From assembly GCA_007120485.1 (NCBI GenBank), contig SKNP01000486.1:1-10150 (forward strand): a stretch of DNA of 10,150 nt. The letters are read 5' to 3'. This document shows, one piece after another, positions 5,582 to 10,150 of this stretch. Position 1 is the first letter of the stretch; each line of letters starts with the position of its first letter. A program made the position numbers and the translations under genes. Under the pieces are notes generated by a model. The model was not told the DNA's origin and searched no databases. It saw only the letters and a list, made by a program, of their open reading frames with translations. This stretch comes from Nitriliruptoraceae bacterium (GTDB lineage Bacteria; Actinomycetota; Nitriliruptoria; Nitriliruptorales; Nitriliruptoraceae).

Positions 5582-6217
5582 GTGACCAGCAGCCACCTCG
5601 CCGATCGATCCGTGCCGCGCGCGTGGCACGTTGCGGCCGGCGGGCGTGCCACATCGAGGTGCCTCGCGAGCTTCGAGGCCGAGGGGCCGGGTCGGACGAG
5701 CCGCGGGCTCGCTCGCTACAGCTCCCTGGCAGCCGATCCCGCAGCCTCCCGCGACGACGCGGCCAGCGCGGTGCTGGGCCGTGCGGCCGGTCTGCTCGTC
5801 GGTCGCACCGATCCGGTGCGAGCCCGGCGCGTCGCTGAAGCCGGCTATCGCGCGTATCCGGATCTTCGCGCGGGCGCTGACGCCCTCATGCTCGCCGCGT
5901 TGTGTGATCTGTTGTTGGGCGATGTCCGGTCGGCGGTGAGGCGTCTCGGAGAGACGACGACTCCGAGGTCTCCGACCGCCGCCGTCGTCGCCAGCGGAAT
6001 CGAAGCGTCCGCGCGGCTGCGTCTCGGTGAGCTCGAGGCCGCGCACCGGTGTGCTGCCGAGGCGGCCGAGCTCCGTGACCGCCATCCGGCCCCGGGGGTT
6101 CCGGTCTGGGTCGGGTTCGGTCTGGACCTCATCACGGTCAGCCTCGGGGCCGCCTCAGCGGTCCCGTCGACGGAAGCCGCGGTGCTCACGCTCCCAACGG
6201 GGCTGCAGCCACCGTAG
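5582..6217 (+). pseudogene. Helical-repeat fragment, probably from a regulator
   Basis: The open frame gives 211 residues from a GTG without a ribosome site. Residues about 55-190 look like real tetratricopeptide-type helices: Ala/Leu/Arg-rich segments such as ADALMLAALCDLLLGD followed by VRSAVRRLGE, then a second pair ending EAAHRCAAEAAELRDRH, with GC-ending codons. This is the make-up of the middle of LAL/LuxR or AfsR-like regulators. There is no Walker box before it and no HTH after it, and the last 25 residues are low-quality sequence lying antisense to the convergent membrane-protein gene (63-base overlap, 6155-6217). I read it as an internal fragment with both ends lost. A small stand-alone repeat protein is the alternative. 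Confidence 0.45.
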
Positions 6218-6496
6218 GTCGACGAACGCTCCTACGAGGTACAGCGCCACGCCGAGCACGAAGGCGGCTGCGGCGGGGATGAGCGGCCAGCCGGCACCCG
6301 TGGCCAGCGTGATGCCGACGAGGACGAAGCTGACGGCCTGGCCGAGCAGGATCGTGTTCCAGGCGTCGCCGGTGTGGCCGTCTGCCAAGCCCTTCCACCG
6401 CCCCGTCCAGCAGGCCCAGATGGCAGCCAGCCAGCTACCTCCCCACGCCAGCGCGAGGAGTGCCAGCGCCCACTGGGGTGCAGCCTGGTCCGTCAC
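6155..6496 (-). CDS. Small three-helix membrane protein, family unknown
   Basis: The product has 113 residues with a GTG start at 6496. AAGGA lies nine bases upstream on the coding strand, a usable ribosome site. Three hydrophobic segments are visible: residues about 9-30 (WALALLALAWGGSW region), 47-68 (ILLGQAVSFVLVG region) and 73-94 (AAAFVLGVALYLVG). A Trp/Arg-rich cytoplasmic tail ends in two Arg clusters. The loop between helices one and two contains WKGLADGHTGDAWN. I do not recognise the family and infer only an inner-membrane location. It is the one intact-looking gene in the degraded stretch, and its 3' end is antisense to the fragment at 5582-6217. Confidence 0.65.
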   Translation of the reverse strand: MTDQAAPQWALALLALAWGGSWLAAIWACWTGRWKGLADGHTGDAWNTILLGQAVSFVLVGITLATGAGWPLIPAAAAFVLGVALYLVGAFVDLRWLQPRWEREHRGFRRRDR

Positions 6497-6535
6497 GAGG
6501 TCCGTCCTTGGGTGGCTGCGACCGGCAGGACCGGT

Positions 6536-6551
6536 GGGCGGTCGGCCGCCC
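6536..6551 (-). terminator. Hairpin after the second DUF4268 scrap
   Basis: GGGCGG (6536-6541) pairs with CCGCCC (6546-6551) around a 4-base loop, five bases beyond the stop at 6556 on the minus strand. A second 5-bp hairpin, ACCGG/CCGGT, lies beside it at 6521-6535. The position mirrors the hairpin after the first DUF4268 remnant. Confidence 0.35.
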
Positions 6552-6555
6552 TCCG

Positions 6556-6711
6556 TCAGTCGCTCGCCAGGGCGGCGATGTCGTGGGGGAGGTCGTTACC
6601 TAGCAGGTCGATCAACGGCGTGCAGACGGCGATGATCGACGGGGCGGCGTCATCGGGGTCGAGATCGTCGGGTGAGCCCCGAAGTGGTGGTGTCCGAGGT
6701 CTGGCGGTCAC
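6556..6711 (-). pseudogene. Second copy of the DUF4268-like C-terminal tail
   Basis: The last 38 or so residues of this frame (DDLDPDDAA, then IIAVC, LLGNDLPHDI and ALASD) align with the tail of the ORF at 897-1409 (DDLDPDDAA, VLAVC, LLSDGLPDEI, TLAGG). At DNA level GGCGGCGTCATCGGGGTCGA is shared exactly (978-997 and 6640-6659), with GCAGACGGCGA nearby in both. Only the tail is left; the sequence before DDLDP no longer matches. A GTG at 6709-6711 overlaps the stop of the upstream remnant (GTGA) and is the nearest possible start, giving 51 residues. This is too short for the family, so I call it a scrap of a paralogue. Confidence 0.5.
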
Positions 6712-6873
6712 GGGTTGATGCCGCTGATGTCCTGGGGCGGTCCCCAGGCCGTGTCCAGGCGCTTGAACGGCAGCTCCCGGAGCGTGCATGTTGTTGGCCT
6801 GGTCGGCCGTACGAGGGCGGACGGTGACCGTGGCCGTGCGGCGCAGGGACGTGTGCTCTCTCCGGTCGCGCAC
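6708..6873 (-). pseudogene. Frameshifted remnant of an unrecognised gene
   Basis: From GTG 6873 one frame reads TATVTVRPRTADQANNM with well-biased codons, then turns into Gly/Pro-rich noise. At the same point (6781-6789) another frame takes over as LRELPFKRLDTAWGPPQDI and ends at TGA 6708-6710. Skipping a single base near ATGCACGCTC joins both into one sensible stretch of about 53 residues. I infer a one-base insertion in a decayed gene, possibly only its 3' end. I do not recognise the product. Sequencing error is the simplest alternative. Confidence 0.35.
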
Positions 6874-7039
6874 TGAGTGGCACCGGGGCTTTCGTCCCGG
6901 GGCGTTGACCCTGACGGTCTCGTGCGGGGCGTCCGCTGGTGGATGCTCGACGGCCGGGGGACTCGGCCGCGATGGAATGCAGGGCCGGCCGGGCCGATCC
7001 GGTCAGGTCAGCCCGGCGGGGACGATCAAGGGGTACACG

Positions 7040-7666
7040 ATGAGGCCGTTGTGGGTGAACGAGGAGTCGGGACGTCGGGGCCGGCGAGTGGCCGTCCTGC
7101 TGTCGGCCGCGGCGTTGGTGTTGGCGGCATGCGGGGCTGACGAGGCCGGCGAGACCGGCGAGGAGGTGGATGACCCGGCCGGTGAGGAGGACGTTGACGA
7201 TGGTGACGACGACGGGTCCGACAACGACGATGGCGACAACGGCGATGAAGCGCGTGGTGACGGTGACCCCGAAGCATCGACGGTGACCGTCGACGGCGAG
7301 GACGCCGAGCTGCACTTCGCCCAGTGCCAAGAGCAGTTCGAGCACGAGGCGGTGGAGATTCGCGTGCGTGGCTACGACCCGCGGAACCCGGACCACGATC
7401 CGGAGCTGGAGCTGGTGCTCAGCATCGACGAGAACCCCCAGGACGAAGGGGTCGCCCGGACCCCGGAGCTGCGTCGCGAACCGGTGGAGCTCGAGGAGGA
7501 GTTCGACGGACACCGGTGGGAGCCGGTCGAGGGCAGCGACCCGATCGAGATCGACTGGGACGGCACCAGCGCCGAGCGGGAGTTCGAGATCATCGAGGTC
7601 GGTGACGACGAGCCCGACGGTGAGCAGGGCGACGCCATGGACGTGGCCTTCGACCTCGTCTGCTGA
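7040..7666 (+). CDS. Acidic lipoprotein, LpqH-like
   Basis: The product has 208 residues. ATG 7040 follows AAGGGG (7028-7033) at six-base spacing and opens directly into a signal peptide; the longer upstream frame lacks one. The n-region carries Arg12, 13, 15 and 16. The core runs 17-30 and the lipobox is LAAC with Cys31 lipidated. Residues 33-78 are nearly all Asp, Glu and Gly, forming an acidic tether. Residues 80-208 are a beta-rich domain starting VTVDGEDAELHF, with Cys96 soon after and Cys208 as the last residue, preceded by EFEIIEV about 20 residues earlier. A VTVDG strand, an early Cys and a terminal Cys recall the mycobacterial LpqH (19-kDa antigen) family, but loops differ and I am not certain. 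It should sit on the outer face of the membrane. It is convergent with the cyclase gene, 78 bases away, with no clear terminator between. Confidence 0.75.
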   Translation: MRPLWVNEESGRRGRRVAVLLSAAALVLAACGADEAGETGEEVDDPAGEEDVDDGDDDGSDNDDGDNGDEARGDGDPEASTVTVDGEDAELHFAQCQEQFEHEAVEIRVRGYDPRNPDHDPELELVLSIDENPQDEGVARTPELRREPVELEEEFDGHRWEPVEGSDPIEIDWDGTSAEREFEIIEVGDDEPDGEQGDAMDVAFDLVC

Positions 7667-7744
7667 GGTCACTGCGCGACTGGCTATCAGGGATGGGAAC
7701 GCGACGTCCACGGCCCCGACGAGGTACCTGACGAGCCCGGGTGG

Positions 7745-8878
7745 TCATGCGTCCTCGCCGACGACCTGGCGTGGCAGCCGGTCCACCTCACCGGTCTCGG
7801 ACGGACCAGCGATCCCAACCACGCGATCGCGGCCCTCGCTCTTGGCTGCGTACATGGCGAGGTCGGCCCGACGCGTCAGCGAACGTGCATCGTCCTCGTC
7901 CACGTCGAGGGTTGCGACCCCGAAGCTCGCGGTGATCCGCTTTCCGGGGTCCTCGTGACCGTGGTCGGTGATCGCCACCCGGCAGCGCTCGGCGAGGGCG
8001 CACGCATCCGCGTGCGAGGTCTGGGGGGCGAGGATCACGAACTCCTCACCGCCCCAACGTCCCAGTAGGTCGGTCCCGCGGATGGCCGAGCGGAGTCGCG
8101 CGACTGCCGTCACGAGGACCTCATCGCCCACGTCGTGCCCGTAGGTGTCGTTGACGGCTTTGAAGTGGTCCAGGTCCGCCAGGACCGCAGCGAAGGGCTG
8201 CCGGTACCGACGGGCTCGAGCCACCTGCCGCAGCAGCTCCTCATCGACGCGTCGGCGATTGGCGATACCGGTCAGGGGGTCGGTCGTGGCCTGCGATTCC
8301 ATCAGCTCCGCCCGAGCGCGGGCCGAGGCCAAGCGCTCGACGTTGCGCGCCAGCACCCACACGACCAGGATCAGGACGAAGTGGCCAGCCGCGAGGAACA
8401 CAACGACCCCGATCGAGCCGCTATCCGCCAGCATGCCACTCAACGCAGACACGGTGGCCCCGAGGTAGAGCAGGAGGTAGCTGCCGATCGCCACCTTCAC
8501 CCCGCGTCGCGTGCCGAACACCAGGAAGGCGAGTGCGAACACGACCCCGTACCAGGCCAACGCGGCGATGAGCAGGCCGAAGTTGTCCGGTCGCGTGGAC
8601 GGTGCGAGCTCCCACGTCACCAGTCGTCCAAGCACCCACGCCGTAGGACCGAGGAACACCCACAGCCCCAACACCGCGAGCGAGACCCGACGCCGCCACA
8701 CCAACACCATGAGAGGGCCGTTGATCAGCAGCAGACCCGGCAACGCGATCCGACGGAAGGCGTCGTCGGAGCCGACACCGGCGAGCCAGATCGCAAGCAC
8801 CAGCACGATCGGGACGGCGAGCACGGCGAGGTAGACCGCTCGTACCGCCGTCTCCTCGTCCTCGCCAAGTCGCATCAC
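7745..8878 (-). CDS. Membrane-anchored GGDEF diguanylate cyclase
   Basis: The product has 377 residues. It makes cyclic di-GMP from two GTP. Six hydrophobic segments occupy about residues 14-34, 44-61, 66-87, 102-122, 128-149 and 155-178, a membrane sensor of unknown ligand. A short helix (179-198) leads to the GGDEF domain: DPLTGIANRR at 200-209, DLDHFKAVND at 235-244, and the active site GGEEF at 276-280, a functional variant. The inhibitory site RGTD at 267-270 lies exactly five residues before it, so product inhibition is expected. SFGVA and ADLAMYAAK, the closing motifs, are present; no EAL domain. GTG 8876-8878 and ATG 8873-8875 are adjacent possible starts, and no strong ribosome site is seen. 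TACGTT on the minus strand (8933-8938) could be a -10 box. The penicillin acylase gene lies upstream in the same direction, 140 bases away, so probably separate. Confidence 0.92.
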   Translation of the reverse strand: MMRLGEDEETAVRAVYLAVLAVPIVLVLAIWLAGVGSDDAFRRIALPGLLLINGPLMVLVWRRRVSLAVLGLWVFLGPTAWVLGRLVTWELAPSTRPDNFGLLIAALAWYGVVFALAFLVFGTRRGVKVAIGSYLLLYLGATVSALSGMLADSGSIGVVVFLAAGHFVLILVVWVLARNVERLASARARAELMESQATTDPLTGIANRRRVDEELLRQVARARRYRQPFAAVLADLDHFKAVNDTYGHDVGDEVLVTAVARLRSAIRGTDLLGRWGGEEFVILAPQTSHADACALAERCRVAITDHGHEDPGKRITASFGVATLDVDEDDARSLTRRADLAMYAAKSEGRDRVVGIAGPSETGEVDRLPRQVVGEDA

Positions 8879-9018
8879 GCCCGCCGCCGATCGGGCCGGA
8901 ACCCCACGTGAGCGGAGGCGCTCGGCCCCGCCAACGTACTGGGTCCACCTCGTGCGGCGATCCCTCCTGCGCGTCAGCCACGGGCGAGGGAGAACGCCCC
9001 GCGTCCTTCACGGGCAGA
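8879..9018. other. Intergenic region between acylase and cyclase genes
   Basis: The 140 bases hold a weak GGGCG/CGCCC hairpin in the acylase 3' region (about 8985-9001) and the TACGTT box noted for the cyclase gene. I see no ORF or repeat here. Confidence 0.4.
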
Positions 9019-10150
9019 TCAGGGCTCGGGGACGAGCCGTAACCGGTCCTGTGCAGCTGCCTCGGCCGCATCGCTGCTGAAGGCGATCGCGATGGTTTCC
9101 CCGTCACGCCACCGCTCGGCCTGGTCGGTGTAGTGCGAGTGGAACGGGCGGCCCGACTGGCCGGTGAGGTGGATCCACCGGCCGGCATCGAGGTCGCCGA
9201 GGTCGAGCACCATGCGCATCGACGGCACCCAGATCACCTCGTACCCGTTGGGGGCCCACCAGCCGTTGGCGTTGACGATGTCGGAGCCGCCACCGACCTC
9301 CAGCGGCCCGCGGTTGAACAGCGCCTCGACCGGTCCGATCCCGGAGGCGCCGAAGGTGCCGTGGATCAGTTCCAGGGTGTGGAGCTCACCCCAGGCCCAG
9401 TCGTCCGCGTCGTCACCGAGCCGCTCGGTGAGCTCGTCGTGGGCATCGACCAATGCAGCCCGAAGCTGATCGTCACGGAGCTCGGTGGTGTCCGTTGCGG
9501 GATCGTCCCACCACACCGCCTCCGGGTCGTCGAGCAGCCTGCGGACGACCTCCCACCAGCGAGCGTTGCCAGACGGCCAGGCGAACTCCGGCAGGTCGGT
9601 GTGGAAGGTGTTCGCGAGCAGGTGGCTCCAGGTGGCGTTGAAGGCCGCGGCTCCAGCTGAATCTGCGGCATCCACGTGGTCCCAGTCGGCGAGCAGCGTC
9701 TGCATGGCGACCACCCGGTCGTCATCAGCGGCGCCGAGGTCGACGAGGAACGGCACGAGGGTGTCGGCGTTGCCGTTGCGCTCGTCGAGTTGCATGTCGA
9801 GAAGCTCTTGGGGCGAGAAGCGCTCCTGGGCTTCGAGCAGCTCGACGATGCGTGCGGCACGGAAGCCGTGGTTCGGATCCTCGGTGAGGAACGGGAGCTC
9901 TCCGTCCGGCAGCACCGCCTGATTCGCCGTCGCGATGTAGCCGCTGTCCGGGTCGACGATCCATGGCAGCTCCTCGAAGTCGAGGTACCGGTCCCAGCCG
10001 TACTCGCCGGTCCAGCCGGGGACCGGCAACGTCCCGTCGCCGGCGCGCCGGACCGGGATGCGACCGGGCGCCTGGTAGCCGATGTGCCCGTCGACGTCCG
10101 CGTAGACCAGGTTCTGGCTCGGTACGGTGAAGTCCCGCGCCGCGTCGCGG
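9019..10150 (-). CDS. Penicillin acylase family protein (S45 Ntn hydrolase), 5' end outside window
   Basis: 376 residues are visible and the frame is open to the right edge, so the signal peptide, alpha chain and the nucleophile Ser at the beta-chain start are missing. The visible part is the beta chain. NLVYADVDGHIGYQAPGR and the following GTLPVPGWTGEYGWDRYL are hallmarks of the family. GYIATANQ (Asn codon at 9922-9924) carries the Asn that in Escherichia coli penicillin G acylase (beta Asn241) supports the oxyanion hole. Later marks are NHGFRAARI, FNRGPLEVGGGSD and TGQSGRPFHSHYTDQ, ending LRLVPEP. Family members are exported precursors that cleave themselves; substrates include penicillins, acyl-homoserine lactones and other N-acyl amides, and the sequence here does not tell which. 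Many Asp and Glu residues suggest a salt-tolerant protein. The stop at 9019 is followed by only a weak hairpin. Confidence 0.92.
   Translation of the reverse strand, partial: RDAARDFTVPSQNLVYADVDGHIGYQAPGRIPVRRAGDGTLPVPGWTGEYGWDRYLDFEELPWIVDPDSGYIATANQAVLPDGELPFLTEDPNHGFRAARIVELLEAQERFSPQELLDMQLDERNGNADTLVPFLVDLGAADDDRVVAMQTLLADWDHVDAADSAGAAAFNATWSHLLANTFHTDLPEFAWPSGNARWWEVVRRLLDDPEAVWWDDPATDTTELRDDQLRAALVDAHDELTERLGDDADDWAWGELHTLELIHGTFGASGIGPVEALFNRGPLEVGGGSDIVNANGWWAPNGYEVIWVPSMRMVLDLGDLDAGRWIHLTGQSGRPFHSHYTDQAERWRDGETIAIAFSSDAAEAAAQDRLRLVPEP

Noticed and set aside
6905..6910. TTGACC as a -35 box for the LpqH-like gene
   Set aside because: No acceptable -10 box lies 16-18 bases downstream (the position reads GGGCGT).
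6788..7039. Upstream extension of the LpqH-like frame
   Set aside because: It would place 84 noncoding-looking residues before the signal peptide; AAGGGG fixes the start at 7040.
6650..7711. 353-codon open frame on the minus strand with hydrophobic stretches
   Set aside because: It is antisense to the acidic lipoprotein; the Val/Leu runs are the complement of Asp/Glu codons, not real membrane helices.
8135..8911. 258-codon plus-strand frame
   Set aside because: His/Gln/Arg-rich antisense shadow of the GGDEF gene.
8421..9188. 255-codon minus-strand frame overlapping the cyclase and acylase ends
   Set aside because: It is out of frame with two clearly recognised genes and has no domain of its own.
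1..10150. CRISPR array, tRNA, rRNA, insertion sequence or phage gene
   Set aside because: I found no regularly spaced repeats, no cloverleaf, no transposase or integrase motif and no terminal inverted repeats.

Overview
The window is G+C-rich throughout, with GC-ending codons, GTG starts, GGAGG-type ribosome sites and lipobox lipoproteins. This points to an actinobacterium. The strongly acidic proteins (Asp/Glu-rich lipoproteins, acidic penicillin acylase) would fit a salt-adapted lineage such as the Nitriliruptoria, but that placement is inference and no marker gene is present.

Layout. Positions 1-900 hold one tiny hydrophobic peptide gene with a strong ribosome site (59-124), a similar ORF whose only plausible start is ACG (177-269), and then about 600 bases with no convincing protein gene. 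This stretch contains a possible small transcription unit (ECF-like promoter 516-539, 39-codon ORF 592-711, strong terminator 738-768) and a 19-bp tandem duplication (794-831). Positions 897-1626 (minus) hold a broken DUF4268-type gene: the N-terminal part and C-terminal domain lie in different frames and the middle is missing. A DUF4399 lipoprotein (1845-2336) follows. Its terminator region is a diverged second copy of the structured element found at 687-776. A large LuxR-family STAND-type ATPase regulator occupies 2545-5154.

Positions 5155-7039 look like a gene graveyard. There is an orphan ribosome site with a 12-codon ORF, a helical-repeat fragment without the ends of its parent protein (5582-6217), one intact-looking three-helix membrane protein (6155-6496, minus), a second scrap of the same DUF4268 C-terminal domain (6556-6711, minus) and a frameshifted unknown remnant (6708-6873, minus). 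From 7040 the density is normal again: an acidic lipoprotein resembling LpqH (7040-7666), a convergent six-helix GGDEF diguanylate cyclase with an intact inhibitory site (7745-8878, minus), and the 3' part of a penicillin acylase family gene that runs off the right edge (9019-10150, minus).

No single pathway joins these genes. The intact ones are mainly envelope and signalling functions: two secreted lipoproteins, a membrane cyclase, an exported or periplasm-type Ntn hydrolase and a large ATP-dependent transcription regulator. No tRNA, rRNA, CRISPR array, transposase or phage gene is visible. The items most worth checking are the duplicated structured RNA/terminator element, the two tiny membrane peptides and the two decayed DUF4268 copies.
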